DNA of 64,000 nucleotides from Treponema rectale (GTDB lineage: Bacteria; Spirochaetota; Spirochaetia; Treponematales; Treponemataceae). This document shows positions 17,540 to 27,727 of this stretch, in pieces (the stretch's first letter is position 1; each line of letters begins with the position of its first letter). The stretch spans positions 310,001-374,000 of the forward strand of contig NZ_JACHFR010000001.1 in assembly GCF_014202035.1 (NCBI RefSeq). The letters run 5' to 3'. The notes beneath the pieces were generated by a model. That model made no database searches, had not been told where the DNA came from, and worked only from the letters and a program-made list of their open reading frames with translations. The position numbers and the translations under genes were made by a program.

Positions 17540-20083
17540 GTGAATAATCTTAGTCTTTCGCCGAGAGCACAGCGGCTTCTGGTAGCTCTTGCCCCTGATG
17601 AAGCATATAAACTGGGAAGTACGGTTCTTGAACCTGAACATGTTATTCTTGCACTTTTAAAATCCGGAGACGGACTTGGTTATATAACGCTTCGTACCTT
17701 GAGAATGAATGTCCTTACCCTCCAGCTTGCCATTGAGCAGAGCATGACTGCAAAAATTGCAGATATAGAGGTTTATGACCTTCCTCATTCACAGCGTCTT
17801 AAGAATGTTATGGAACTGGCAAATGCAGAGGCTTCCCGTTCCGGACTTTCGTATGTCGGTACGGAACATTTTCTTCTTGGTGCCGTAAGTGAAAATCCTT
17901 CACTTATGAATAATTATTTTAAGAAAGCCGGAATTACCTATGAGCAGCTGCGGAATGCAGTTATGGACGTAGAAAAAAAAGTTCCTTCTTCTGCCAGAAT
18001 TGACGGTACTTTTAAACCGGGAATTCCTGGAGCCGACGGTGAGCTTCTCATGTCTGACGGTACAAGCAGAAGAAAACCGAATGCAAATTCAATTCTTGAA
18101 ACATTCAGCCGTGATCTTACTCTTAAAGCTCAGGAAGATGAAGCTGATCCTGTAATCGGACGTGGAAATGAAATTCAGCGCCTTATTCAGATTTTAAGCC
18201 GCCGGCAGAAAAATAATCCTATTCTCGTAGGAGAGCCGGGAGTCGGTAAAACTGCTGTGGTTGAAGGACTTGCTGCAAGAATTGTTAAGGGAAACGTTCC
18301 GAAGAATCTTCTTGATAAGAGGGTTTTATGTCTTGACCTTGCGGCAATGATTGCAGGAACAAAATACCGCGGAGAATTTGAAGAACGCATGAAGCGTGTA
18401 ATGAAGGAAATCCGTGAGACTAGAAATGTAATTCTTTTTATTGATGAGATTCATACGATAATCGGTGCAGGCGGTCCGGAAGGTTCAATGGATGCAAGCA
18501 ATATGATGAAGCCTGCCTTAAGCCGGGGTGAACTTCAGGTTATCGGTGCGACTACCAGCAAGGAATACAGAAAGTATTTTGAAAAAGACAGTGCCCTTGC
18601 CAGACGCTTTCAGAAAATTGTAGTAGATGAACCGGACCAGGTGGAATCAATTGCAATACTTCAGGGATTAAAACGTAAGTATGAAGAATTTCATAACGTA
18701 ATTTACGATGATGATGTAATTCCTGCCGTTGTTAAATACAGTTCAAGATATATAAACGAACGGTTTTTACCGGATAAGGCAATTGATATTCTTGATGAGG
18801 CTGGTGCTGCAAAAAAAATCATTGATGATGAGCGTCCTTCTGAAGCTTATGAACTTGAAAAAGAAATAGAATCTCTTACAGAAAAAAAGACTGTTCTTGT
18901 ACAGCAGCAGGACTATGAAAAGGCTGCAATGATCAGGGATAAAGTCGGAGAACTTCGCCATCGTCTTGATGAAGTTAACCGTGAATGGAAAAACAGCGGA
19001 AAGTCGGCTGCAAAACATGTTACCGTGGATGATATACTTTCAATAATAAGTATGACAACAGGAATTGACGTAGAGCAGCTGGATGACGGAGAAAGTCATC
19101 GCCTTGTTAAAATGGAAGAATATATTCATCAGACTGTAATTGGTCAGGATGAAGCTGTCCGGCTTATCTGCAGTGCCGTCCGCAGAAACAGAGCCGGTGT
19201 TTCTTCCGTAAAGCGTCCAATCGGATCTTTTATTTTCCTTGGTCCTACCGGTGTCGGAAAAACACAGCTTGCAAAAACTCTTGCCAAATTCTTATTCGGT
19301 ACGGAAGATGCCCTTATAAGAATTGATATGAGTGATTATATGGAAAAGCATAATGCTTCCCGTCTTGTAGGAGCTCCTCCTGGATATGTAGGCTATGATG
19401 AGGGAGGCACACTTACAGAAAAAGTAAGGCAGCATCCTTATTCTGTTGTCCTTCTGGACGAAATAGAAAAAGCTCACTCTGATATATTCAACCTGCTGCT
19501 GCAGATGCTTGAGGAAGGGGAACTTTCTGACAACCTCGGTCATACCGTCAGTTTTAAAAATACCATTGTAATCATGACAAGTAATGCCGGTGCAAGAAAC
19601 ATTATGGCAGAAAACCGCATGGGATTTTCACTTTCCTCTTCAGGTGTCCTTCCTTATGACGACATTAAATCCAGTGCCATGGAGGAGCTTAAGCGCATCA
19701 TGACTCCGGAACTTCTCAACCGTGTGGACGATGTTGTTGTATTCAGCCCTCTTGAGAAAGAACAGATTAATTCAATCCTTAATATTCAGCTTAGGGAACT
19801 TGAACTCAGGCTTGGTGAGCAGAACCTTTCTCTGTGCATAAAACCTAAAGCAAGGGAGTATCTCATTGAGCACGGTTATGATCCTTCAATGGGTGCCCGC
19901 CCTTTGCGCCGCCTTATTGAAAGGGAAATTGAAGATGAGCTTGCAACTCTCATTCTGTCCGGAAAGAGGGGAAATTCTGCAACCGTAATGGTTGATTATA
20001 ACGGAGAAAAGATAACCGTCCGTTTTAAGAAAGAAAAGCATGAAAATAAAACTCAGCAGACTTTACTTGTTGAAAATGTCTGA
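17540..20083 (+). CDS. clpC: ClpC-type AAA+ unfoldase
   Basis: A Hsp100 chaperone that unfolds proteins for degradation by ClpP. The protein of 847 residues has a ClpN double repeat (about 1-145), a first AAA+ domain with [15 protein letters not shown] and [14 protein letters not shown], a UVR-containing middle domain ([20 protein letters not shown]), and a second AAA+ domain with [15 protein letters not shown] and [11 protein letters not shown]. The start is placed at GTG 17540: the AAGGAGG at 17527-17533 touches the upstream ATG at 17534, leaving no spacer, but lies 6 bases from the GTG. It follows mcsB in the same operon. Confidence 0.95.
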   Translation: MNNLSLSPRAQRLLVALAPDEAYKLGSTVLEPEHVILALLKSGDGLGYITLRTLRMNVLTLQLAIEQSMTAKIADIEVYDLPHSQRLKNVMELANAEASRSGLSYVGTEHFLLGAVSENPSLMNNYFKKAGITYEQLRNAVMDVEKKVPSSARIDGTFKPGIPGADGELLMSDGTSRRKPNANSILETFSRDLTLKAQEDEADPVIGRGNEIQRLIQILSRRQKNNPILVGEPGVGKTAVVEGLAARIVKGNVPKNLLDKRVLCLDLAAMIAGTKYRGEFEERMKRVMKEIRETRNVILFIDEIHTIIGAGGPEGSMDASNMMKPALSRGELQVIGATTSKEYRKYFEKDSALARRFQKIVVDEPDQVESIAILQGLKRKYEEFHNVIYDDDVIPAVVKYSSRYINERFLPDKAIDILDEAGAAKKIIDDERPSEAYELEKEIESLTEKKTVLVQQQDYEKAAMIRDKVGELRHRLDEVNREWKNSGKSAAKHVTVDDILSIISMTTGIDVEQLDDGESHRLVKMEEYIHQTVIGQDEAVRLICSAVRRNRAGVSSVKRPIGSFIFLGPTGVGKTQLAKTLAKFLFGTEDALIRIDMSDYMEKHNASRLVGAPPGYVGYDEGGTLTEKVRQHPYSVVLLDEIEKAHSDIFNLLLQMLEEGELSDNLGHTVSFKNTIVIMTSNAGARNIMAENRMGFSLSSSGVLPYDDIKSSAMEELKRIMTPELLNRVDDVVVFSPLEKEQINSILNIQLRELELRLGEQNLSLCIKPKAREYLIEHGYDPSMGARPLRRLIEREIEDELATLILSGKRGNSATVMVDYNGEKITVRFKKEKHENKTQQTLLVENV

Positions 20084-20096
20084 AACCCTGTATAAT
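20067..20096 (+). promoter_or_regulatory. Promoter before the phosphoribosyltransferase gene
   Basis: TTGTTG at 20067-20072 and TATAAT at 20091-20096 are separated by 18 bases, 21 bases before the ATG at 20118, which has GGAG upstream. Confidence 0.55.
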
Positions 20097-20117
20097 TAGA
20101 TTGATCTGGAGAATAAT

Positions 20118-20729
20118 ATGAAAGAATTTTTACAGTATGATGAAGTAAGAAATAATGCTCTTATATTGGCTGATAAAATTTATCGGGAAGATAATTTTGT
20201 TCCTGATATAATTTATACCTCCCTCAGGGGCGGAGCTTATATGGCAAACGTTATCAGTGAATACTATAAGGTTGCCCTGAAAAATCATAAACCTGTTCTT
20301 TACGCTGCTGTCGTAGCACGAAGTTATACAGATGTTTCAAAGCATGAAGCTGTCAGAATTGACGGATGGACTTACTCACCGGAATATCTCCGTATGGGAG
20401 ATAAAGTTATGCTGGTTGATGATATTTATGATTCAGGAAGAACTCTTAATTATCTTGTAAGCATTCTTCTTGAAAAAGGCGTTCCTAGAGAAAACATTAA
20501 GGTTGTAGTTCATGATTACAAGGTTTATCATTATAAGGAACAGCCTCCTGTAAGACCTGATTACTGGTGCAGGAAATTTGAAATAAATAATCCGGAACAG
20601 AATCCATGGATCAACTATAACAGCCATGAGCTTGTTGGTCTTACCTCTACTGAACTTGAGGAAAACTATTATAAGCCGTATCCGGAACTTAGAAAAATTC
20701 TTGAACCGCTTTTTAAGCAGGATAATTAG
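20118..20729 (+). CDS. Phosphoribosyltransferase-fold protein
   Basis: A 203-residue type I phosphoribosyltransferase. The PRPP-binding loop VMLVDDIYDSGRTL lies near residues 98-111, and the SLRGG stretch near residue 36 forms the PPi loop. The closest type is the hypoxanthine/xanthine phosphoribosyltransferase group that salvages purines, but the C-terminal 70 residues are specific and the substrate is not certain. It has its own promoter and is followed six bases later by an exported protein gene. Confidence 0.8.
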   Translation: MKEFLQYDEVRNNALILADKIYREDNFVPDIIYTSLRGGAYMANVISEYYKVALKNHKPVLYAAVVARSYTDVSKHEAVRIDGWTYSPEYLRMGDKVMLVDDIYDSGRTLNYLVSILLEKGVPRENIKVVVHDYKVYHYKEQPPVRPDYWCRKFEINNPEQNPWINYNSHELVGLTSTELEENYYKPYPELRKILEPLFKQDN

Positions 20730-20735
20730 TTTTTT

Positions 20736-22829
20736 ATGAAAAAGATTTCCGGTTTCATTAAATATTTACTTTTCTCATTGTGTATTTCTTCTGCCGGTGC
20801 TTTTTCTTCAAAAGATATTCTGTCGCCGGTTTCAGGTCAGTGGGTCAATGTTCAGCCTCTTGTGCTGAATACTTCTGATGGCAGTGAAGTATATTATTCT
20901 CTTTCAGGCAGTGATCCTCTTGTATCAGGGTTTTCTTATGACGGACCTGTCGTGATTGATGAAACCGGGGATGTAAAGGTACGGATTGCCGTCATTTCAA
21001 AAAGCGGAATACGTTCTGACTTTACCGTCATGTATACGGTAAAACCCTCTGCTTTTTCGACTGCTGACTCTGATACCGCACTGCTCATTCAGAATATAAA
21101 TTCAAATCCTATCCTTAAGTATTCTTCGTCCGGAGAATTTTATATTCCAAAGGATTTTGAGCTGTCGCTTAATAATTCTTCTGTTTTTGAGAAAGGTCAT
21201 AATCTTTTAATAAATAAAACTTCCGTTCTTGAACATTATGCAGCCTGCACCTTAAAGAAAGATAATTTAAGCTGGCATTTTGTAATAAAGGTTGCAGAAA
21301 CTCCTTCCGCTGAGAAACTTGTAAAACGGAGCGTGCCTTTTACTCTTGATAACTGGACGGATTTTACTTATACGGGAGAAAATCTTATCTATCAGATTGA
21401 TGATGAATACTGGACTGCTTCAAGGGAACTGACTGTTCTCGACAGAACAAAGCCTCATGTCATAAGGTGGCAGTCAATTGCATACGAGGAAGGCAATCCT
21501 GTAAGTGAATATGTTCTTCCTGCCATGCCGGTATTCAGTGCAGTAAGTGCAGAGGACGGCAGCCTTGAGTTTAAGTGTTCTGACAGTTCCTACAGATTTG
21601 CCCTGAACTCTGATAATCTTTATTCTTCCGTAACGGCGGATACTTTTGAAGGAAATACTTTAAATCGCTCTGAGGTATTTAAGGTCTATTGTTCCAATGT
21701 TTATCAGGGAACAGTTCATTTTGATTTTTTTGTTGACAGGCAGAATCCGGCTCAGCCCGTATTTGAAAGTACGACTCAGGATGGTTTTGCCCGGAGTGAA
21801 GTAAAAGTAAAAATCAGATGTGATGAAGAAGATGCGGGGATTTATTATTCCGTAAGTGAACCTGTTGAATCTGCCTCTGCTTTTGAAGAAACTGCACTGG
21901 CTGAACTTGCAAAGACTTCTACGGGAGATTTCCGTAAATATGACGGATCTGTGATACTTCTTAAGTCTCCCTCAAAAAATGCTTCGTATTTCAAGATATG
22001 TGCATATTCTTTAGACCGGAGCGGAAACAGGAGTTCTGTTGCTGAATATGATGTAATTATTGATCAGTATAATTATTATCTTAATTCTTCACCAAAAAAT
22101 AATTCTTCCGTTCATGACGGAAGCTGGTCATCTCCATTCAGGACATTTGAAGAAGCTCTGGCTGTCATTAATTCACAGAAGTCAACCAGGGTACATGTTA
22201 CGGGGAATATAGAAATAACAAAACCTCTGTCTGTAATAGAACGGGACTGTGTTTTTATCTGCAGGGACGCCCGCTTTGTTTTTGCACCGCAGTCAGCTTT
22301 GCAGGTAAACGGAGCATCGGTTGAAGTTTCCAATTGTATAATTGAGCGTACTGATGATTCGTCAAGAGATGGTGAACTGCCGTTTATAACTGTAGAAAAA
22401 GGAAAACTGCTTCTTGATAATGTTGAAGTTGTGGGTATTTATATAGGAGACGGAATTCTTATAAATTCTGCTGAATCAGAGATATGCGTTTCCAGATCCG
22501 GACTTACGGTTCAGTCTCAGTCATATGCATGTGCACTGTCTGCTTCTGACAGTACCGTCAGTATTCAGGATAGCCGCATAACTTCTTCTGCTCCCAACTG
22601 TGTCAATGTTACAATGCACGGCGGCTCTGCAGAAATTTTATCTGACATGTTTTATCTGATTGGAAGGGTAGGGCATTGTCTTGAACTTGCAGGAACATCA
22701 GCCGGTATAAGCAGCAATACCTTCAGTCTGCAGCTGGATTCAAAAAAATCAAAGGATTCCTGGCTCTGGCAGGATATTAAAGCAAAAATAAAAGTTAAGG
22801 CAGAAAATACTGTTCTTTGTTTGGATTAA
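20736..22829 (+). CDS. Exported protein with chitobiase-like and beta-helix domains
   Basis: A 697-residue protein with a signal peptide (residues 1-23, ending SAGAFSS). Residues 28-100 resemble the small beta domain found at the end of chitobiase and in many surface proteins (SPVSGQWVNVQPLVLNT, then VYYSLSGSDPLVSG). A second similar unit lies near residues 350-440. Residues 450-690 look like a right-handed parallel beta-helix with repeated short strands, including SSPFRTFEEALAVI, which is common at the start of such helices. No catalytic set is recognised. An envelope or surface role is inferred. Confidence 0.7.
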   Translation: MKKISGFIKYLLFSLCISSAGAFSSKDILSPVSGQWVNVQPLVLNTSDGSEVYYSLSGSDPLVSGFSYDGPVVIDETGDVKVRIAVISKSGIRSDFTVMYTVKPSAFSTADSDTALLIQNINSNPILKYSSSGEFYIPKDFELSLNNSSVFEKGHNLLINKTSVLEHYAACTLKKDNLSWHFVIKVAETPSAEKLVKRSVPFTLDNWTDFTYTGENLIYQIDDEYWTASRELTVLDRTKPHVIRWQSIAYEEGNPVSEYVLPAMPVFSAVSAEDGSLEFKCSDSSYRFALNSDNLYSSVTADTFEGNTLNRSEVFKVYCSNVYQGTVHFDFFVDRQNPAQPVFESTTQDGFARSEVKVKIRCDEEDAGIYYSVSEPVESASAFEETALAELAKTSTGDFRKYDGSVILLKSPSKNASYFKICAYSLDRSGNRSSVAEYDVIIDQYNYYLNSSPKNNSSVHDGSWSSPFRTFEEALAVINSQKSTRVHVTGNIEITKPLSVIERDCVFICRDARFVFAPQSALQVNGASVEVSNCIIERTDDSSRDGELPFITVEKGKLLLDNVEVVGIYIGDGILINSAESEICVSRSGLTVQSQSYACALSASDSTVSIQDSRITSSAPNCVNVTMHGGSAEILSDMFYLIGRVGHCLELAGTSAGISSNTFSLQLDSKKSKDSWLWQDIKAKIKVKAENTVLCLD

Positions 22830-22834
22830 AAAAA

Positions 22835-23425
22835 ATGAGTCTATACGTTGGTTTTGATGAAGCCGGAAGGGGGCCTCTTGCCGGTCCTGTAAGTGCCGCA
22901 TGTGTTATTCTGCCGGAGGATTTTCCTGTAGAAATCCTTAATGACAGTAAGAAACTTTCTGAAAAAAAACGGAAGGCCGCAGAAACTGTAATAAAAGAAA
23001 AGGCCTGCTGGGGAATCGGTCTTGTAAATCATGAAGAGATAGACAGGATAAACATACTTCAGGCCAGCCTTAAAGCTATGCAGGTTGCATATAAGATGAT
23101 GATTATAAAACTTCCTGAGTGGTGCCGTAAAAATTCAATAATCATGCCGTCAGAAAAAGAACTTCTTGCCGTAACAGACGGTACTTTTGTTCCTGATGTT
23201 TCATGTACTGTCCGCTGTGAACCTAAAGCTGACGGTAAATATCCTTATGTCATGGCTGCAAGCATTCTGGCAAAAACCTGCCGTGATGAAATCATGATGG
23301 AATATGACAGGCTTTATCCTCAGTACGGATATGCAAAGCACAAGGGGTATCCGACTCCTGCCCATAAACAGATATGCCGCCAGATCGGACCATCTCCAAT
23401 CCAGCGGCTTACTTTTAAGTATTAG
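22835..23425 (+). CDS. rnhB: Ribonuclease HII
   Basis: RNase HII removes ribonucleotides from RNA/DNA hybrids, including single ribonucleotides in DNA. The 196-residue protein opens with YVGFDEAGRGPLAGPV, whose Asp-Glu pair binds metal, and later has SKKLSEKKR, ASILAKTCRDE and the end motif KHKGYPTPAH. The ATG at 22835 is preferred because homologues start just before the DEAGRG motif; an upstream TTG at 22817 would overlap the preceding gene. It ends the + strand run and faces the PUR-protein gene. Confidence 0.95.
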   Translation: MSLYVGFDEAGRGPLAGPVSAACVILPEDFPVEILNDSKKLSEKKRKAAETVIKEKACWGIGLVNHEEIDRINILQASLKAMQVAYKMMIIKLPEWCRKNSIIMPSEKELLAVTDGTFVPDVSCTVRCEPKADGKYPYVMAASILAKTCRDEIMMEYDRLYPQYGYAKHKGYPTPAHKQICRQIGPSPIQRLTFKY

Positions 23426-23448
23426 CTTTTGAAATAAACTGTGTAAAA

Positions 23449-23901
23449 TCAGTATTCAGTTTTTTCTGAATCAGCATTTCTTTTTGACGTAATGTGAATT
23501 ACTTTTCCAGTACGTTTAATACCGTCGTCTTTCTTTTCTGCGCGTTTTTCAGCAACCAGACGGCTTTCGCCCTTGCGGCGGTAAACTTTTTTTGCTGTTT
23601 TTTCTGATTCTGCTCCATCAGGATTGAATTTTGCAGCTTTTGCGGCCTTTTTTTCTGCCCTGATTTTAGCTCTTTCTTTCTTTACTTTTTCGATGTAAGT
23701 AAGGGATTCATCCAGTCCCTTGAAGAAGTCTTTCATGTCATCTGCAAATACTACGATGTCACGGCGTTCTTCTCCGTCTTTTATCTTGCTTTCTACGATC
23801 TGGAGGAAAATATCTCCGTTACGGTTTTCCTTCACATTAAAATAATAGCTTCTGTTATCAAGATTAACCTGATTGGTAAAAAGTTCTCCTCTGATAGCCA
23901 T
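23449..23901 (-). CDS. PUR-domain nucleic-acid-binding protein (BpuR-like)
   Basis: A 150-residue protein with an N-terminal PUR-alpha type domain (GELFTNQVNLDNRSYYFNVKEN in part; residues 1-80), followed by a Lys/Ala/Arg-rich tail. The family includes the Borrelia protein BpuR, which binds DNA and RNA and regulates gene expression. The ATG at 23901 is chosen because GGGAAGGA lies just upstream; an earlier in-frame ATG at 23955 falls inside the 5' leader. It has a clear promoter and a 14-bp palindrome in the leader, so regulated expression is likely. Targets here are unknown. Confidence 0.82.
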   Translation of the reverse strand: MAIRGELFTNQVNLDNRSYYFNVKENRNGDIFLQIVESKIKDGEERRDIVVFADDMKDFFKGLDESLTYIEKVKKERAKIRAEKKAAKAAKFNPDGAESEKTAKKVYRRKGESRLVAEKRAEKKDDGIKRTGKVIHITSKRNADSEKTEY

Positions 23902-23941
23902 TTTACTGTCCTTCCCTAAAAATAAGTTGATTTTTGAAAAT

Positions 23942-23996
23942 GTGCAGATCTGCACCCGACAGGGCTTAATATAGCAGATTGCACTTTTTATATCAA
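23942..23996 (-). promoter_or_regulatory. Promoter and leader palindrome of the PUR-protein gene
   Basis: On the minus strand TTGATA (23996-23991) and TATATT (23973-23968) are 17 bases apart. Just downstream of the expected start, GTGCAGATCTGCAC at 23942-23955 is a perfect 14-bp palindrome, which could be an operator or an RNA hairpin. The -35 box overlaps the last codons of the cysteine desulfurase gene. Confidence 0.65.
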
Positions 23997-25168
23997 GTAA
24001 ATAAAAGACAGATTTCTTTTACGGCTTCAAACAGTTCATCCGCAGCTTTTTGCGTACAGGATGTATCAAAACTGAACCGGACTGCACTTTCTTTTTCTTT
24101 TGCACTCAGCTGCATTGTATCAAGTACAGGACGGCCTGCGTGACTGGAAGAGCAGGCGCTTCCGGTAGAAATATAGAAGCCTTTTTCGCTTAAAGCCCGT
24201 TCCATAACCTGACCTGGAATTCCAATGAATGATGCCTGAAGTACAAAAGGAGAAAAGTGGTGGTCGTCGCTTTCATTTTCGCGGCAGGACGGAATAATCC
24301 TGCAGTTTTTTAAGGTTTTTATTTTTTTTATGAAGGACGAAGTTATAAGTTCCTGATCCCTGAAAGAGTTCATTGAAGAGGGATTCTTTTCAGAAATCAG
24401 ATATTTTTTCAGGCAGGATGCAAAAGCTTTTGCTCCGAATAAATTTTCTGTTCCTGAGCGTACTGACTTTTCCTGACCGCCGCCTTTCAGGAAGGAATTG
24501 ATTTCTCTGTTTAAATAGAGAATGCCTGCACCTCTAGGCCCGTGAATTTTATGGGCACTGAAAGCTGCTGAATCTATTCCTTTTATATTCAGGTTCAGTG
24601 GAATTTTTCCGGCTGCCTGAACGCAGTCTACATGGAAGAAAACTTTTCTGTGGCTCGCAGAGTATTCATTCAGCGCAGATGCAATCCCCGGTATATCCTG
24701 AACTGCTCCGGTTTCATTATTTACGGCCATTACTGTAACGAAAACTGTATCTTCCTGAAGGGCATCAATAATGCTCTGGGGCTGGATAAAGCCGTTTTTA
24801 TCAGGATTAACCGTTATCATTTTCCACCCTGTATTCGTTATCATTTTTGCCATTTCTCTCAGGGCAGGATGCTCGATTGCGCTTACAATAAAACTTCCTT
24901 TCTGAGGTCGCGAAAGTATTGAAAGAAGCGGAATATGATCACTTTCTGTTCCTCCAGAGGTAAAGAAAATTGTCTGCGGCTTTACTCCCAGTGCGGCGGC
25001 ACATTCTGCACGGCAGGATTCCAGTGCTTTTTTTGCATCTGTTCCTGCAGCATGAATACTTGAGGGATTTGCCCAGTGTTCCAGTGAAAAATCTAAAGCT
25101 TCCCTCAGTATGTCCGCATCCGGAAAACTTGTTGCGGCATTATCAAAGTAGTGTTCTCGTAAATACAT
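23993..25168 (-). CDS. Cysteine desulfurase (NifS/IscS family)
   Basis: A PLP-dependent enzyme that takes sulfur from cysteine for Fe-S cluster or thio-cofactor synthesis. The 391-residue protein has YFDNAATSFP at the start, the TSGGTESDH loop, HVDCVQAAGK, the PLP-lysine segment SAHKIHGPRGAGILY, and the catalytic Cys in STGSACSSSHAG near residue 338. It starts one base after the aroB stop and is probably co-transcribed with it. No iscU or other Fe-S assembly gene lies beside it, so which sulfur pathway it serves is open. Confidence 0.92.
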   Translation of the reverse strand: MYLREHYFDNAATSFPDADILREALDFSLEHWANPSSIHAAGTDAKKALESCRAECAAALGVKPQTIFFTSGGTESDHIPLLSILSRPQKGSFIVSAIEHPALREMAKMITNTGWKMITVNPDKNGFIQPQSIIDALQEDTVFVTVMAVNNETGAVQDIPGIASALNEYSASHRKVFFHVDCVQAAGKIPLNLNIKGIDSAAFSAHKIHGPRGAGILYLNREINSFLKGGGQEKSVRSGTENLFGAKAFASCLKKYLISEKNPSSMNSFRDQELITSSFIKKIKTLKNCRIIPSCRENESDDHHFSPFVLQASFIGIPGQVMERALSEKGFYISTGSACSSSHAGRPVLDTMQLSAKEKESAVRFSFDTSCTQKAADELFEAVKEICLLFT

Positions 25169-25169
25169 T

Positions 25170-26327
25170 TTAATCCTTCAAAACATTCAGAATGTCATTA
25201 TCAGAAACTTCAGTTATGAAAGTATCCTGGAAGTTTTTCTGGAGAATTACTTTCACTGAAGAAGAACTGTTCTTTTTATCCTTGTGCATTGCTTTTATCA
25301 GCTGTGCCTGTTTCTGACCGCTGAGACAGTGGGGAATGCTTTTTGCATCGTATCCATATGAAGATATTAAGGACAGGCATTCTGTCTTATATTTTTCTGA
25401 GCATAAGCCGAGGTTAAAAGAAAGTTCAGCGGCTCTGGCCATTCCCCAGGCAACTCCTTCTCCATGGGTTACAGAACCCAGTCCGGCTGTGGACTCAAGG
25501 GCATGTCCGAAGGTATGTCCAAGATTAAGAAAAGCCCGTTCTCCTCTTTCTTTAAAATCCTTAAAAACGATGGAAGCTTTTGCTTTTGCACATTCAGTTA
25601 TGATGGTATTTATGATTTCCGGATTTCTGGAAAGTATGTCTTTCTGTTTTGTCTTGAACAGTTCCGTCATTTCCGGAGAAAATAGAAGGGCTGTTTTAAG
25701 CGCTTCTGCAAGTCCAGACAGGTATTCTTTTTCCGGCAGTGTCTGGATAAAACTGCTGAATACATGCAGGGCTCTTGCCGGATAAAAAGCTCCTATCATG
25801 TTTTTATAGGATTCAAAATCACAGCCGGTTTTTCCTCCGATTGCCGCGTCTACGTCAGCAAGCAGGGTGGTTGGAACAAATTCTACTTCAATTCCCCGCT
25901 TGAACATGCTGGCGGCAAAACCTGTCATGTCACAGAGAACTCCGCCTCCTATGGAAACAAAAAGAGAATTTCTGTTGAAATCTTCATCAATGGCCGTACT
26001 TACTATTTTGAGAACATTCTGAACTGTTTTAAAAGCTTCTCCAGGTCCGAGGACTAAAAGAAAGTCACTGCCGTTTTTGAATACATCATTTATTTTAATG
26101 TTTTTGATGGTGTTTTCAGGCAGAAAGCGTGAAATGAAGGGTTTCATGCATTCCAATGCAGCAATGTTTGTATCCGTTACAAAAAGCCGTTTTATATTTG
26201 AGTCGGTATTTGAAAAGTAAATTGAATCTAAATCAACTTTCCCTGAATAAAAATGAATGTCAGTTTTATCAAAACCCGAGTTCTGGGGATACTGTAAAGT
26301 GAATGTATCTGATTCTTTTAAATCCAT
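25170..26327 (-). CDS. aroB: 3-dehydroquinate synthase
   Basis: AroB makes 3-dehydroquinate from DAHP in the shikimate pathway, using NAD and a divalent metal. The 385-residue protein has the GGGVLCDMTGFAASMFKRG stretch, TTLLADVDAAIGGKTG, the NLGHTFGHALE metal-binding motif and HGEGVAWG. The length is slightly above the usual 350-370. Genes for the rest of the pathway are not in the window. It is followed by the cysteine desulfurase gene with one base between and preceded by an exported protein gene nine bases away. Confidence 0.95.
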   Translation of the reverse strand: MDLKESDTFTLQYPQNSGFDKTDIHFYSGKVDLDSIYFSNTDSNIKRLFVTDTNIAALECMKPFISRFLPENTIKNIKINDVFKNGSDFLLVLGPGEAFKTVQNVLKIVSTAIDEDFNRNSLFVSIGGGVLCDMTGFAASMFKRGIEVEFVPTTLLADVDAAIGGKTGCDFESYKNMIGAFYPARALHVFSSFIQTLPEKEYLSGLAEALKTALLFSPEMTELFKTKQKDILSRNPEIINTIITECAKAKASIVFKDFKERGERAFLNLGHTFGHALESTAGLGSVTHGEGVAWGMARAAELSFNLGLCSEKYKTECLSLISSYGYDAKSIPHCLSGQKQAQLIKAMHKDKKNSSSSVKVILQKNFQDTFITEVSDNDILNVLKD

Positions 26328-26336
26328 GAAAACATT

Positions 26337-26951
26337 TTAGTATGTTTTGTTTTCCATTGCAACGAGGTCGTCTATTACCCTGTTAAGGCGCGTCAGTTCA
26401 CGGTCCAGTATTTTCTGATAATCCAGTTTTCCGGTACAAACCCGTTCTCTTTCGTCTTCCCAGTTCTGAAGTCCCGTCAGGAACATAAACTTAAATTTTC
26501 CCACATTTGCTTTTTCTGCCCAGAGTTTTGCTTCTTCCCAGTAAGTATAGCACAGGGTATAGGCTTCCTTAGCCGTCTTAAGGTTTCTCAGGTATTCGTC
26601 CTTGTAAGGAGCATCGTAAAAATATGCGGCACTTTTATCGTAAATCCTGCCGAGCCTTAAATGCTGTTCAATCAGTTTTAAGTTCAGGTGAAGCATGAAC
26701 AGGTAGCGGTATTTTTCCCACTGCTGTTCGTTTTCTATTTTTGTATATGCGTACAGAGGATTTGCAAAATCTGCCTTTACAGCCTGCTCAAGCCAGTAAA
26801 TGTTTTCAATGCAGTCATCGCTTTCCTGTCCGTAATGAACGTGATAGAGCTTGAGGTAGTCTTCCTTATATTTGCATACATAGGCTGAAACTGTTCCTGC
26901 AGTTATAAATAAAAGAGCCGTGAGTATGATTTTCTTTAAGCCTTTCTTCAT
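26337..26951 (-). CDS. Exported protein of unknown function
   Basis: A 204-residue protein with a signal peptide (residues 1-23, ending TVSAYV). The mature part is helical and rich in Tyr, Leu, Lys and Glu, with several aromatic-rich helices (HLNLKLIEQHLRLGRIY). There is no recognised catalytic motif. It starts the minus-strand run toward aroB. It is probably a conserved treponemal periplasmic protein; no function can be given. Confidence 0.65.
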   Translation of the reverse strand: MKKGLKKIILTALLFITAGTVSAYVCKYKEDYLKLYHVHYGQESDDCIENIYWLEQAVKADFANPLYAYTKIENEQQWEKYRYLFMLHLNLKLIEQHLRLGRIYDKSAAYFYDAPYKDEYLRNLKTAKEAYTLCYTYWEEAKLWAEKANVGKFKFMFLTGLQNWEDERERVCTGKLDYQKILDRELTRLNRVIDDLVAMENKTY

Positions 26952-27000
26952 ATATAGAATTTCGGCATCCGGAGGATAAGATATTAGCGGATTGTAAGAG

Positions 27001-27642
27001 TCAGAGCAGGGCTTTTATTTCCTTCTGTATTATTGCTGCTATATTTTCCCTTGTATCAGTGGCATCGATTATGACAGTTTTCATGCCTTCTTTTCTGCCT
27101 TTTTCAGAATATTCGCTGATTACCCTCCTGTATTCAGTAACTGTTCTGGACAGAAAGTCTTCTTTTTCGTAAATTTCCCGTTCACCTCTGGAATCTACGC
27201 GTTTTAAGGCATCTTTTGCTTCAATATCAAAATAAAAAAGCAGTTTTGGAAGCGGAAAGCCTTCATTCAGCCGTTCCGGTACTTCCCTGTCACAGCCTAT
27301 GCTCTGATATGCAAGGCTTGAAAAGAAATATCTGTCACAGATGACGGTTTTTCCTGATTCACAGGCTTTTTTTATTCCCGTAATAAGATGATTTCCTTCT
27401 GAAAAAAGTTCTCCGTTTACATGCTCATTTCTGTCTGCGGCAAAAAGATAGGCTGCAGTTTCATTTGTTATTTTAAAAGAGCCTTTAAGCATCTGGCGCA
27501 GAAATACTCCTGTCGGTGCGGCAGAGGGTTCTGCTGTATAGTATGAATTTCTTGTTTCCGGTGTTTCTTTAAGAAGGTTCAGCTGTGTCGTGGTTCCGGC
27601 TCCGTCAATACCTTCAAACACAATAAAATTATTTAATACCAT
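27001..27642 (-). CDS. tmk: Thymidylate kinase
   Basis: Tmk phosphorylates dTMP to dTDP for DNA synthesis. The 213-residue protein starts with FIVFEGIDGAGTTTQL, a P-loop with the family's GIDGAGTT form. It also has TAEPSAAPTG (the TREP-type loop with Ala), DRYFFSSLAYQSIG (the DRY motif) and a C-terminal lid region. The TAEP form departs slightly from the common T-R/E-P, but the remainder is convincing. GGTGG lies before the ATG. It diverges from the tamB-like gene. Confidence 0.92.
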   Translation of the reverse strand: MVLNNFIVFEGIDGAGTTTQLNLLKETPETRNSYYTAEPSAAPTGVFLRQMLKGSFKITNETAAYLFAADRNEHVNGELFSEGNHLITGIKKACESGKTVICDRYFFSSLAYQSIGCDREVPERLNEGFPLPKLLFYFDIEAKDALKRVDSRGEREIYEKEDFLSRTVTEYRRVISEYSEKGRKEGMKTVIIDATDTRENIAAIIQKEIKALL

Positions 27643-27727
27643 ATTATGCCACCTTCCTGATAAACGTTCTTCAAAACTTCTTCATTATTTTAGCGATAGA
27701 TGATAAAATTGCAACGGCGTATTGTTC

